From positions 1 to 41,802 of the forward strand of contig CAJUQH010000018.1 of assembly GCA_910588095.1 (NCBI GenBank): a stretch of 41,802 bases of DNA. Direction: 5' to 3'. The translations under genes were made by a program, and so were the position numbers. Shown in pieces: positions 15,950 to 24,484 of the stretch (position 1 is the stretch's first letter; each line of letters begins with the position of its first letter). The stretch is from an uncultured Eggerthellaceae bacterium. GTDB lineage: Bacteria; Actinomycetota; Coriobacteriia; Coriobacteriales; Eggerthellaceae. The notes beneath the pieces were generated by a model. It was not told the origin of the DNA, did no database searches, and worked only from the letters and a program-made list of their open reading frames with translations.

Positions 15950-17338
15950 TCAGTTCGTCACCTTGGGTGCCTTGTCGTAGATGAGCGGCGTGTCGTTGAG
16001 CACCACGCTCTCGGCCATGGTGGGCTTGCCTCCCAGGCTGTCCCAGAAGCGCGACCATGCGATGGACACGTTCTCCAGGAATCCCGGCGCGGGCACGTCC
16101 TCGCAGGCCACCACCTCGGCCTCGGCCACCAGCTCGTTGGCCTGGTAGAACAGCGCGCGGCCCAACCGGTCGCCCGCGCGCACGCCGCCAGCCGGCGGGT
16201 CGAGCTCGAATGCCTGGCTCACGTTGCCCCGCAACGCGAACACCTCCACCGCCTGGTCAGGGTCGGCGAAGGTGGCCTTCACCGTCTTGTCAGGCCAAGC
16301 GGCGCAGGCCACCTTGGCCACCACCGGCACCTCGCGCTCGCCGTCCTCGGTGGCCATGGCCGCCTTCTCGTCGCTGTGGGCCAGCGGATAGTCCACCAGG
16401 TTGCCGTAGTACCAGTTGTAGAGCGCCTGGGCATCTGCGAAGCGCTGCGCCTCCGACGACGATGCCAGCACCGCCGCGTAGAGCGTGCCCGCCTCGCGCT
16501 TGCAGGCGCCGGCGAACGAGGGCCCGGCAGCGTCGGTCGTGCCGGTCTTGATGCCGCACGCGCCCTCGTAGACGCCTATGAGCTCGTCGGTGGAGGTCAG
16601 CTCGATGGGCACCTTCTCCTCGCCGCGGGTCACCTCGATGGTCACCGAGGGCTGCGCCACGATGGAGGCGAAGGTGTCGAAGCCCATGGCGTAGCGGCTC
16701 ATGACCGCCACGTCGGCCGCGGTCGAGTGCATCTCGGCATCGAACTCGCCATCGTCGAGGCCGTGGGGATTCGAGAACAAGGTGCCGCCCATGCCGATCT
16801 TGGCAGCCGTCTCGTTCATGGCCGCCACGAAGGCGTCGAGCGGGCTCTGCCCTTCGGTCGCCATGCGAGCGCCCAGCGTCTCGCCGATGGCGTAGGCCGC
16901 GTCGTTGCCCGAAGGCACCAGCATGCCGTTGAGCGCGGCCAGCAACGTCATCTTGTCGCCGGCCCACAGCCCCGCCGTCGACTCGCCCACCGAGGCGGCC
17001 TCGGCGCTCACCGTGACCTCCTCCTCGAGCGAGCCCTGCTCCAGCGCCACGATGGCGGTCATGATCTTGGTGATGGAGGCTATGTGGGTGGGCGTGTCGA
17101 GCCCGCGCCCGAACAGCACCGTGCCGTCGCCGTCGATGAGCGTCGCGTACTGGGCGTCGATGGATGGGCAGCTGCCAGCGGGTATGTCGCGCTGCTCCAC
17201 CGTCTCGCCCATGATGAGGTCGCCGCGGCGCACGTCAGCCGCCGCCGCGCCCGGCAGGGCCACGGCAGCGACCAGCAAGGCAGCCAGCGCCGCCGCTGCC
17301 GCCCGCCTGGCCGCATGGCCATGGGCGCTCGGGGTCAT
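15950..17338 (-). CDS. dacA: D-alanyl-D-alanine carboxypeptidase (penicillin-binding protein, S11 family)
   Basis: The 462-residue exported enzyme trims the terminal D-Ala of peptidoglycan stem peptides. It has a signal peptide (Arg-rich start, hydrophobic run to GAAAAD), the active-site SxxK as SITK (ASITKIMTAIVAL), SxN as SGN (VPSGNDAAYA) and KTG (IKTGTTDAAGPSFA). A C-terminal beta domain follows; no obvious membrane anchor is seen at the extreme end. Start 17338 has AGGG at a 5-nt gap; ATG 17356 is also in frame but overlaps the upstream ACT gene. The family assignment is firm; dacA naming is generic. Confidence 0.9.
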   Translation of the reverse strand: MTPSAHGHAARRAAAAALAALLVAAVALPGAAAADVRRGDLIMGETVEQRDIPAGSCPSIDAQYATLIDGDGTVLFGRGLDTPTHIASITKIMTAIVALEQGSLEEEVTVSAEAASVGESTAGLWAGDKMTLLAALNGMLVPSGNDAAYAIGETLGARMATEGQSPLDAFVAAMNETAAKIGMGGTLFSNPHGLDDGEFDAEMHSTAADVAVMSRYAMGFDTFASIVAQPSVTIEVTRGEEKVPIELTSTDELIGVYEGACGIKTGTTDAAGPSFAGACKREAGTLYAAVLASSSEAQRFADAQALYNWYYGNLVDYPLAHSDEKAAMATEDGEREVPVVAKVACAAWPDKTVKATFADPDQAVEVFALRGNVSQAFELDPPAGGVRAGDRLGRALFYQANELVAEAEVVACEDVPAPGFLENVSIAWSRFWDSLGGKPTMAESVVLNDTPLIYDKAPKVTN

Positions 17339-17345
17339 GAAGGCC

Positions 17346-17768
17346 CTAGAGAGCATAGATCTCGTCGGCCTCCACCAGGTCGAAGCCGCCCTCGGCCAGC
17401 TTGGCCTCGGCCCCTTCGCCCTCGATCTTCAGCACGTCGATGGCGGTCTCGGCGCCAGACGAATAGCAGTAGCCGTACTCAATGTTCATGCCGCTCTCGT
17501 CGCAGAACTCCAGCAGCCGCGCCAGGCCGCCGGGCTCGTTGGGCACGCGCACGGCGATGACCGGCGTCACCGCGGCGCGATAGCCCGCATCGATGAGCAT
17601 GGCCGCCGCCGCGTCGGGGCGGTCGCAGAAGATGCGCGCCACGCCGAAGTCGGCCGTGTCGGCCAGCACGAGCGAGTGCATGTTGTAGCCGGCGTCGGCC
17701 AGCGTGCGGCATGCCGCCGCCAGGCGGCCCTTCTCGTTGGCCAGGAAAACGGAAAGCTGTGAGATCAT
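17346..17768 (-). CDS. Tandem ACT-domain protein (copy 2)
   Basis: The 140-residue product has two ACT modules (QLSVFLANEKGRLAAACRTLADAGYNM and AVRVPNEPGGLARLLEFCDESGMNI), paralogous to the protein at 12636-13055. Its ATG overlaps the stop of the upstream paaK (ATGA, 4 nt), so the pair is translationally coupled. This fits a ligand-sensing partner of the ligase. Whether it binds aromatic amino acids is inferred from context. Confidence 0.88.
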   Translation of the reverse strand: MISQLSVFLANEKGRLAAACRTLADAGYNMHSLVLADTADFGVARIFCDRPDAAAAMLIDAGYRAAVTPVIAVRVPNEPGGLARLLEFCDESGMNIEYGYCYSSGAETAIDVLKIEGEGAEAKLAEGGFDLVEADEIYAL

Positions 17769-19081
17769 CGCTGCATCCCCTCTCTCAGGTCGATGACGCG
17801 CTTGGCCTTGCCCATCGAGCGCTCGATGGTCTTCGGCTCCACTATCTTTATCTCCACGGAAACCTGCAGGTTGCTCTTCAGCTCGGCAGCCAAGCGGCCC
17901 TTGAGCTCCTCGAGCTTGCGCACCTCGTCGAAGGCGTATTCGGGCACCGTCTCCACCTGGAGCTCCACATGGTCAAGCGCCCCCTTGGTGGTCAGGATTA
18001 TCTGGTACTGGGCGGCGATCTCGGGGAACCCGGTTATCACCTGCTCGATCTGGCTCGGGAACACGTTGACGCCGCGGATGATGAGCATGTCGTCGGTGCG
18101 GCCGCGCAGGCGGTCGATCTTGCGGTGGGTTCGCCCGCACGCACACGGCTCGTCCACGATGCGGGTGACGTCGCGGGTACGGTAGCGCACGAGCGGCGAG
18201 CACTCGCGGGTGAGCGTCGTTATGACCAGCTCGCCCCATTCGCCGTCAGGCAGCACCTCGAGGGTGTCCGGGTCGATGATCTCGCAGTAGAAGTGGTCCT
18301 CGGCTATGTGCAGGCCACCGCGCTCGGCGCATTCCATGGCCACGCCCGGGCCCATTATCTCGGAGAGGCCGTACACGTCGCAGTACTGCACGCCCAGCTT
18401 GTCGGCTATCTCCTGCCGCATGTTCTCCGATGCCGGCTCGGCGCCGCAGATGCACGCCGATATGGGGAAGTCCACGGCCGGGTCGTAGCCCATCTCGCGG
18501 GCCGTGTCGGCTATGAGCAGCGCGTAGGAAGGCGTGCAGGCCAGTATGTCGGTGTTGCAATCCTTCATCATCTGCACCTGGCGCTTCGTGTTGCCCGAGC
18601 TCGTGGGGATGACGGTGCAGCCCACGGCCTCGCCGCCCGCATGGGCGCCCAGGCCGCCGGTGAACAGGCCGTAGCCGTAGGAGACCTGGATGGTGGAATC
18701 GGCCGTGCCGCCCACCATGGCTATGCCGCGGGCGAAGCAGTCGCCCCAGTTCTCAAGGTCGGTCGCGGTATGGCCCACCACCGTGGCCTGGCCCGTGGTG
18801 CCCGACGAGGCATGGATACGGGCCACGTCCTCGTTGCCGCGGGCGAACATGCCGAACGGGTAGGCGTCGCGCATGTCCTGCTTCACCACGAAGGGGAACT
18901 TGGCCAGGTCTTCCAGGCACGTGAGGTCATCGGGCGTGAGGCCCGCCTCGTCGAAACGCTCGCGGAACACCGCCACGTTGTCGTAGGCGTTGCGCATCGA
19001 TTCCCTCATGCGCTCGAGCTGCAGCGCGCGCAGCTCGTCGCGGGGCATCGTCTCTATTTCGGGTTGATGGTACTGCGGCAT
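17765..19081 (-). CDS. paaK: Phenylacetate-CoA ligase family protein (copy 2)
   Basis: The 438-residue ligase is a divergent paralogue of the protein at 11235-12608. Motifs: HASSGTTGQATVVG, YGYGLFTGGLGAHAGG, TPSYALLIADTA, CGAEPASE, DVYGLSEIMGPG, YRTRDVT, GRTDDMLIIRGVNVFPSQIEQV and the final SMGKAKRV. It keeps the CACGRT cysteine pair. ATG 19081 has GGAGG just upstream; the longer frame reading upstream is only open because of the high GC. The two copies may differ in substrate (for example phenylacetate against indoleacetate), but no residue seen here decides it. Confidence 0.9.
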   Translation of the reverse strand: MPQYHQPEIETMPRDELRALQLERMRESMRNAYDNVAVFRERFDEAGLTPDDLTCLEDLAKFPFVVKQDMRDAYPFGMFARGNEDVARIHASSGTTGQATVVGHTATDLENWGDCFARGIAMVGGTADSTIQVSYGYGLFTGGLGAHAGGEAVGCTVIPTSSGNTKRQVQMMKDCNTDILACTPSYALLIADTAREMGYDPAVDFPISACICGAEPASENMRQEIADKLGVQYCDVYGLSEIMGPGVAMECAERGGLHIAEDHFYCEIIDPDTLEVLPDGEWGELVITTLTRECSPLVRYRTRDVTRIVDEPCACGRTHRKIDRLRGRTDDMLIIRGVNVFPSQIEQVITGFPEIAAQYQIILTTKGALDHVELQVETVPEYAFDEVRKLEELKGRLAAELKSNLQVSVEIKIVEPKTIERSMGKAKRVIDLREGMQR

Positions 19082-19089
19082 GGGTCCTC

Positions 19090-21396
19090 CTATTGCTCCT
19101 CCGCTTCGTATTGTGCCTTCAGCTCGGCCAGGTCGGTGCCGGGCCCGTAGATGACGATCTGGTTTATCGGCAGGTAGTTCGACGTGAACACCGCCTCGCG
19201 CAGGACGTTGCCATCGCGGTCGCTCACGATGCGCTTCACCTGGATGTAGGAGCCGTCGGTGCCGACGGTCTTCACCTTCGACTTGCCCTCCTCCAGCGAC
19301 TCGTCCTCCTCGTACTTCACCTTGAACGGGTCGCCGGGCGACCATTCGCCGGCCTCGGTGGTCACCACGTAGCCCGGGTCGACGCCGTAGAGAGTGCAGG
19401 TGACCGTCGTGTCGGTGTAGCTCATGCGCATGAGCACGTCGGAGTCGGTGTCGTTCTCCCATTCGAAGTCGAGCTCGGGGTACGATACGGCCGCGTCGCG
19501 CCCGTCGGGGTAGCTCTCCATGTGCAGCGAATGGGCCTGGCGCTTCACCACGGGGTAGCCGGCATCGTACACGGCGTTGAACACCGTGGTGGCCACCTGG
19601 CACACGCCGCCGCCGTCGGCCGTCTCGTACTCGCCGTTGCTGATGACGCCCGCCGGCAGGAACCCAGAGTTCGTGTCGTAGTTGCCCGCCACCGCGTTGA
19701 ACGACCACTTGCCGCCGTCAGCCTCGGCGATGCTGTCGTTGAGCAAGTCGGCCGCCAGGTGGATGTTGTGGTTGCGGTTCTGGGTGGACGAGGTGGAGGT
19801 GTACTGGGTCGTGAACGACGACACCTCGCCGATGACGCCATAGGAAAGCGCCTCGTCGAAGCTCAGCGTGCCGTCGTAGAGCCGCACCTTGATGTCGATG
19901 GGGTCATAGGTTGGCGCTGCTTGGTACGTGCCCGTGGTGCGGTAGCCGTCGAACATGCGCGCATCCAGGTCGGCGATGGCCTCGTCCAGCTGCGGGATGG
20001 TTATCTCACCATGGGGCGTGACCGTTATCTGGTCGCCCTGCTTCGCGAACGACACGGCCACCGCAGAGCCGCGCGCGTCCTCGTTCATGAGGCCCACCAG
20101 CGCAGGGGTGGCCTTGGAATCGTCGAGGTACGGGTCGAGCCGGTAGCCGCCCTCAGGCAGGTCGGCTATGTAGCTCGACACCCAGGAGCCCAAGGCATCG
20201 GTGGGCACGTCGAGCCGGTTGTCCTCGTACATGAACGAGGCGCCCGGCGTGATGAGGCTGTTCACCGCATCGCAGGTGGCCTGGGCCGCTTCCGCGTCGA
20301 TGCGCAGCGGAGCGAACTCAGTGCGCGCGACGAAGGCGCCCACGGCATCTTGCGACTCCAACAGCACGCGGTCGAGCTCGCGGGCCAGGGTGCCGCGGTT
20401 CACCATGTCGCCGTCATGACCCTCGGTCACGCGCGCCGTGCCGTCCTGCACCTCCATGCCGAAGTCCACGCGCACCTCGCCTATGGCAAGGTCGATGTCG
20501 TTGGCCAAGCCCTCCAGCTGCTCGCTGTTGTAATCGGCGCGCACGGGCACCTCGGCCCCGGCCAGCGCCGCGCCCAGCCGGGCGAGCACGCCGCCCTCGG
20601 AACGGCCGAGGGCCAAGGCCTCCTCGGCCAGCACGTCAGCGGGCAGCTGGGCGCCGAGCGAGGTCGCTGTGGCGGTCCAGAGCTGCTTGTTGTGCTGCGC
20701 CTCTTCGAAGGAGAGCTGCTCGGTTAGCTCCTCGGCGGCATACACATGGCTGAGGTCATCCAGGTCGGACGCCACCTCGTCGTTGGCGAAGATGAGCGCC
20801 TCATGGGTGTCGAGCCGCTCGGCATAGACGTCCTGCACGGCCTTGGATGCCTCGGGCACGGTCATGCCCGACACGTCCACCGTGCCTATGCGCACGCCCG
20901 GGTAGATGCGCCCGGCATTCATGGCGAAGTCGAAGCCGCCCGCCACCACCAGCACCGCCGCCACGATGGCCACGATGCGGGCGGCGCGGCTGTTCCGGAG
21001 CAAGCTGCCCACGGCTCCAGCAGCGCTGCGAGCTGCCCGGCCAAGGGCGCCTTGCCCCTTGGCGCGATGGGAATGGGCCGTGACCTTGGGCGCTGGCGCA
21101 TAGCCGCGCTGCGGCGCTGCTGGACGGGTACGGCCCGACAGCGCGCCCGACCCCGAGCGCGGGTCCGCCGCACGGCCGCTGCGAGCAGCAGGGTGCCGCC
21201 CGCTCGGCTGGAACGAGCGCGCGCCAGCGGGAGCGCTGCTGCGGCTCGCCGACCGGTGCGCGCCAGCTGGGCGGGAAGACGGCGCCATGCGGCCCGAACG
21301 GCCGGAAGCCGTCGCCTCGTGGCGCCGCGATGCCCCATCGACCTCGACGCGGCCACGACCGGTGCTGGCCGGGCGCCTTCCGGCGCGCCCGCTCAT
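19090..21396 (-). CDS. VanW-family protein with long basic N-terminal tail and YoaR-type repeats
   Basis: The 768-residue protein begins with about 120 residues rich in Arg, Ser, Ala and Pro, then one membrane segment (IVAIVAAVLVVAGGFDFAM), so the tail is probably cytoplasmic and the rest extracellular. After the anchor come two putative peptidoglycan-binding-like domains (VRIGTVDVSGMTVPEA; a second around RLDVPTDALGSWV) and a C-terminal VanW domain (FTTQYTSTSSTQNRNHNIHLAADLLNDS, GGVCQVATTVFNAV, AHSLHMESYPDGRDAAVSYP) with a G5-like end. The start ATG overlaps the pgsA stop by 4 nt. VanW function is unknown; a cell-envelope role is likely. Confidence 0.88.
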   Translation of the reverse strand: MSGRAGRRPASTGRGRVEVDGASRRHEATASGRSGRMAPSSRPAGAHRSASRSSAPAGARSFQPSGRHPAARSGRAADPRSGSGALSGRTRPAAPQRGYAPAPKVTAHSHRAKGQGALGRAARSAAGAVGSLLRNSRAARIVAIVAAVLVVAGGFDFAMNAGRIYPGVRIGTVDVSGMTVPEASKAVQDVYAERLDTHEALIFANDEVASDLDDLSHVYAAEELTEQLSFEEAQHNKQLWTATATSLGAQLPADVLAEEALALGRSEGGVLARLGAALAGAEVPVRADYNSEQLEGLANDIDLAIGEVRVDFGMEVQDGTARVTEGHDGDMVNRGTLARELDRVLLESQDAVGAFVARTEFAPLRIDAEAAQATCDAVNSLITPGASFMYEDNRLDVPTDALGSWVSSYIADLPEGGYRLDPYLDDSKATPALVGLMNEDARGSAVAVSFAKQGDQITVTPHGEITIPQLDEAIADLDARMFDGYRTTGTYQAAPTYDPIDIKVRLYDGTLSFDEALSYGVIGEVSSFTTQYTSTSSTQNRNHNIHLAADLLNDSIAEADGGKWSFNAVAGNYDTNSGFLPAGVISNGEYETADGGGVCQVATTVFNAVYDAGYPVVKRQAHSLHMESYPDGRDAAVSYPELDFEWENDTDSDVLMRMSYTDTTVTCTLYGVDPGYVVTTEAGEWSPGDPFKVKYEEDESLEEGKSKVKTVGTDGSYIQVKRIVSDRDGNVLREAVFTSNYLPINQIVIYGPGTDLAELKAQYEAEEQ

Positions 21397-22037
21397 GCGG
21401 CCTCCCCTGCCGGCGGCTGGGCCCTCAGGGCATGCAGCGCGGCGGCTATGTAGTAGACGGTCGTGCCCAAGGCCAACGCCAGCCCCCCATAGATGAACCA
21501 GATGCCCCAGCTCACCGCGGCATCGTTGAAGCCGGGCAGCCAGGCGATGTCGCACCAGCCCAGGCCCGGCACGAGCGGCTGGTTGAGCAGCAGGCCCGCG
21601 AACCCGACGAACAGCAGCGTCGTGGCCACCTTCCCCGCATACACCACCGGTATGCGGATGCCCCGGCGCGAGAGCAGCCATGCGCCCCCGCCGAGCATGA
21701 GCCCATCGCGCAGCAGCACCACCACGATGACCCATAGCGGCAGGCGCCCCACCAGGAACACCCCCAGCACGCCGGTTATCATGAGCAGGCGATCCACGGC
21801 GGGGTCGAGCAGCTGGCCGAGGCGCGTCACGGTGTGGGTGCGGCGCGCTATCTGCCCATCGAGGAAGTCGGTGGCGGCAGCCACGGCGAACACCAGCGTG
21901 GCTGCCAGGTCGAAGCCGTTGAGCAGCAAGCCCAGGTAGAGCGGGATCATGCACAGGCGCACGAAGGACACCACGTTCGCCGCGGTGAGCACCTTGTCGC
22001 TGACTTGTTCGCTTCGAGCCATGGCAGTGCGGCCCAT
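21393..22037 (-). CDS. pgsA: CDP-alcohol phosphatidyltransferase (PgsA-like)
   Basis: The 214-residue membrane enzyme has the full family motif D-x2-DG-x2-AR-x8-G-x3-D-x3-D, seen as DFLDGQIARRTHTVTRLGQLLDPAVD, and four to five hydrophobic segments. It most likely makes phosphatidylglycerol phosphate from CDP-diacylglycerol; other head groups cannot be excluded. ATG 22037 has GAAGGGG at a 9-nt gap and is preferred over starts upstream. It is the first gene of the long - strand operon and overlaps the vanW-like gene by 4 nt. Confidence 0.85.
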   Translation of the reverse strand: MGRTAMARSEQVSDKVLTAANVVSFVRLCMIPLYLGLLLNGFDLAATLVFAVAAATDFLDGQIARRTHTVTRLGQLLDPAVDRLLMITGVLGVFLVGRLPLWVIVVVLLRDGLMLGGGAWLLSRRGIRIPVVYAGKVATTLLFVGFAGLLLNQPLVPGLGWCDIAWLPGFNDAAVSWGIWFIYGGLALALGTTVYYIAAALHALRAQPPAGEAA

Positions 22038-22158
22038 GGGGCAAGGCCCCTTCCGGGCATCCGTCCTATCCTCGCAGTTTCTTGCGGCCGGAGGCCCTGT
22101 CGCGCCGCGCGCCCTCATCGGCGCGCGCAACAGGTCGGCCCGTTCGTTTTCCTTGGAT

Positions 22159-22164
22159 ATTCTA
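22159..22164 (-). promoter_or_regulatory. Possible -10 box of the pgsA-gluQRS operon
   Basis: TAGAAT on the - strand, about 120 nt before the pgsA start, in a slightly AT-richer patch. No convincing -35 box at 16-18 bp was found. Confidence 0.3.
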
Positions 22165-22270
22165 GCAGCTAACCCCCGGTTTTCGCGGTGGTGCGCGCCA
22201 TGGCCGCGTTAAATGGGCGTAAAACTTCATACATGCACCAGAAGTTAAGCAAACGTTAAGGCTCGCGCAC

Positions 22271-22310
22271 GCAAGAGGGGCTGCCCAGCGCACCGGGCAG
22301 CCCCTCTTGC
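22271..22310. terminator. Perfect 16-bp hairpin after the ech operon
   Basis: GCAAGAGGGGCTGCCC (22271-22286) pairs perfectly with 22295-22310 around an 8-nt loop. It lies 58 nt past the stop of echF and before the pgsA operon, the expected place for the ech terminator. There is no U-tract on the - strand, so it may be a transcript-stabilising or factor-aided terminator. Confidence 0.55.
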
Positions 22311-22367
22311 CAACGCCTCACAGCAGCCGGCGCGGCCTCCGCCGCACCGCGCCTGCGCCACGCGCCC

Positions 22368-22733
22368 CTAGGCGGCCTCGGCCCCCTTCGGCTGCTCGGG
22401 CACCTCGAGCACCACGTCGTAGCGCTCGGCGGCCACGCCGGTGGCCTCGGGCGCCATGGTCAGGCAGCCCTTCGGGCATGCGGCCACGCACGAGGCGCAT
22501 TGCACGCAGCGGAACGGATCGATGGCCCAGGTGCGGGCCTTCTTGTCCACGGCAAGGGCGCCCGCCGGGCACACCCGCGCGCAAATGCCGCACACGATGC
22601 AGCGGCTCACGTCGTTGACTATGTGGCCCTTCAGGCCCTGGGGCGGCTCCTTCACCTCGAAGGGGTACCGCAGCGTCTCGGGCCGCTTGAACAGCGAGCC
22701 CAGGGTCATGCCGCCTAGGCGGAAGCTTCCCAT
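22368..22733 (-). CDS. echF: Ech hydrogenase ferredoxin-like subunit EchF
   Basis: The 121-residue protein contains two 4Fe-4S motifs, CIVCGICARVCP and CVQCASCVAACP, in the arrangement of NuoI/EchF subunits. It receives electrons from soluble ferredoxin and hands them to the small subunit. It is the last gene of the operon, 13 nt after echE, with AAGGAGG upstream of its ATG. The N-terminal GMTLGSLFKRPETLRYP matches the amphipathic start of EchF/NuoI proteins. Confidence 0.92.
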   Translation of the reverse strand: MGSFRLGGMTLGSLFKRPETLRYPFEVKEPPQGLKGHIVNDVSRCIVCGICARVCPAGALAVDKKARTWAIDPFRCVQCASCVAACPKGCLTMAPEATGVAAERYDVVLEVPEQPKGAEAA

Positions 22734-22746
22734 GTAACGGCCCTCC

Positions 22747-23835
22747 TTAGCGCTCCGTGCAACTTATGCACGGGTCGATGGTCAGGATGATCATGTTCAC
22801 GTCGGCCAGGTCGCAGCCCTTGAGCGCCGTGGCCATGCCCGCCAGGTTCTGCGAGGTGGGCGTGCGCATGCGCATGCGGTCGAGGTGCTTGGTGCCGTTG
22901 CCGCGCGCGTAGTAGTAGCACTCGCCGCGGGGCTGCTCCAGCACGTTGGACGCCTGGGCACCGGCCGCGGGCGAGCCCTTCACCGCCACCGCGATGTCGC
23001 CGGCGGGCATCTTGGCCGCCAGCTCGCGGATGATGTCGATGGACTGCAGCACCTCCAGGCAGCGCACCTTCACGCGGGCGTAGCAGTCGCCCTGGTTGTC
23101 CAGGATGGGCTGGAAGTCGGCCAGGTCGCCGTAGGCGCCGCGCCCGAACGAGCGCACGTCGTAGTTCACGGCCGAGGCACGGGCGAACGGCCCCACCATG
23201 GAAAGCGCCACCGCCTCGTCGTAGCCTATGGTGCCCACGCCCACGGTGCGGTTCTTGATGGACGTGTCGGTGAGCAGGGTCTTCATGAGCGCGCTGTAGT
23301 CGCTGCGGATGCCGTCGAGCGTGGCCAGGATGCCCTGCATCATGGCGCCGTCGATGTCGCGCGCCACGCCGCCCACCTTCACCACCGAAAGGATGACGCG
23401 GCCGCCGGTGGTCTTCTCGAAGATGTCCAGGATGCGCTCGCGCAGGCGCCAGCAATGCATGAACATGCTCTCGAAGCCGAAGGCGTCGGCCGCAAGGCCC
23501 AGCCATAGCAGATGCGAATGGATACGCGAGAGCTCGTGCCATATGACGCGCAAGTACTCGGCGCGCTTGGGAACCTCGACGCCCATGAGCTCCTCGACCG
23601 TCTCGGCGTAGCCGAGCGAGTGCCCCATGGCGCAGATGCCGCAGATGCGCTCGGCGATGTAGATGAACTGGTTGTAGTCGCGCGTCTCGACGAGCTTCTC
23701 CAGCCCGCGGTGCACGAAGCCTATCTGGGGGATGCAGTCGATGACCGTCTCGTCCTCGACCACCAGGTCGAGGTGCAGCGGCTCGGGCAGCACCGGGTGC
23801 TGGGGGCCGAAGGGGATGATGGTTGCCTTGCCCAT
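22747..23835 (-). CDS. echE: Group 4 [NiFe] hydrogenase large subunit EchE
   Basis: The 362-residue catalytic subunit keeps both Ni-ligand motifs: RICGIC (Cys65, Cys68) followed by HS, and DPCISC (Cys356, Cys359) at the end. Complex I NuoD lacks these, so this is a true hydrogenase. The protein stops three residues after the last Cys (CTER), so there is no C-terminal peptide for a maturation protease to remove. FGPQHPV near the start and the central RIHSHLLWLG are typical. ATG 23835 has AAGGAGG upstream. No hyp maturation genes are in the window. Confidence 0.94.
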   Translation of the reverse strand: MGKATIIPFGPQHPVLPEPLHLDLVVEDETVIDCIPQIGFVHRGLEKLVETRDYNQFIYIAERICGICAMGHSLGYAETVEELMGVEVPKRAEYLRVIWHELSRIHSHLLWLGLAADAFGFESMFMHCWRLRERILDIFEKTTGGRVILSVVKVGGVARDIDGAMMQGILATLDGIRSDYSALMKTLLTDTSIKNRTVGVGTIGYDEAVALSMVGPFARASAVNYDVRSFGRGAYGDLADFQPILDNQGDCYARVKVRCLEVLQSIDIIRELAAKMPAGDIAVAVKGSPAAGAQASNVLEQPRGECYYYARGNGTKHLDRMRMRTPTSQNLAGMATALKGCDLADVNMIILTIDPCISCTER

Positions 23836-23836
23836 G

Positions 23837-24481
23837 CTACTCGCCTCCTTCCGCGCGCGATGCGGCCTTCTTGGCCTTGGCCTCCATGGCAGCGCGCACC
23901 TTGGCGGCCTTCTCGGAATCCATGTCCTTGAGCTTGCCCTCAATCTCGGCTTCCTTGGCAGCAGCCTCCTTCTTGGCCTTCGCCTCCATGGCCGCACGGA
24001 CCTTCGCCGCCTTCTTGGGGTCCATGGCGGCCAGCTTGGCCTCCATGTCGTCGGCCTCGGGCGCGACGCCCTGCTCCTTGGCTGCCTTGACGGCTGCCGC
24101 TTTCTTGGCCTTCTCGCGCGCAGCGGCCTGCTCCGGCGAGAGGATGGTCATGGGCGCCTCGTTGGCCAGCTGGTAGAAGTTGCCCTCGAAGTCGATGGCG
24201 ATGCCCTTTATGGCCACGCCGAACAGGTCGTGTATCTCGTTCTCGAACACGAACGCCGCCAGGAACACGTCGCTGATGGACGGCACCTCGGCGTCACGCG
24301 CGATGGGCACCACATGGTTGGCCAGGTGCCCGCCCTTCATGAACGAGTACACCAGGTCGATGCCCTCGTCGGTGAGCACGGCCAGGGTCTGCACGTAGCG
24401 CCAGCCCTCGGCGCGACGCGACTCGGCGAAGCCGTGCAGCTCGTCCAGGGCCAGAGGCTCGAAGTCCTGCTCGAATCCCAT
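23837..24481 (-). CDS. echD: EchD/NuoC-like subunit with repeated Lys/Ala-rich C-terminal tail
   Basis: The first ~115 residues are the 30-kDa-subunit domain (GWRYVQTLAVLTDEGIDLVYSF, then EVPSISDVFLAAFVFENEIHDLFG with the conserved E-x-HDLFG). After residue ~120 there is a Lys/Ala/Glu-rich extension of about 95 residues holding two copies of a unit KL-x2-MD-x2-KAAKVRAAMEAKAKK (near residues 152-174 and 186-208). The extension is predicted helical and highly charged. Ordinary EchD and NuoC lack it. Codon usage shows no sign of frameshift. It lies between echC and echE with 1-3 nt spacers. Confidence 0.9.
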   Translation of the reverse strand: MGFEQDFEPLALDELHGFAESRRAEGWRYVQTLAVLTDEGIDLVYSFMKGGHLANHVVPIARDAEVPSISDVFLAAFVFENEIHDLFGVAIKGIAIDFEGNFYQLANEAPMTILSPEQAAAREKAKKAAAVKAAKEQGVAPEADDMEAKLAAMDPKKAAKVRAAMEAKAKKEAAAKEAEIEGKLKDMDSEKAAKVRAAMEAKAKKAASRAEGGE

Positions 24482-24484
24482 AGC

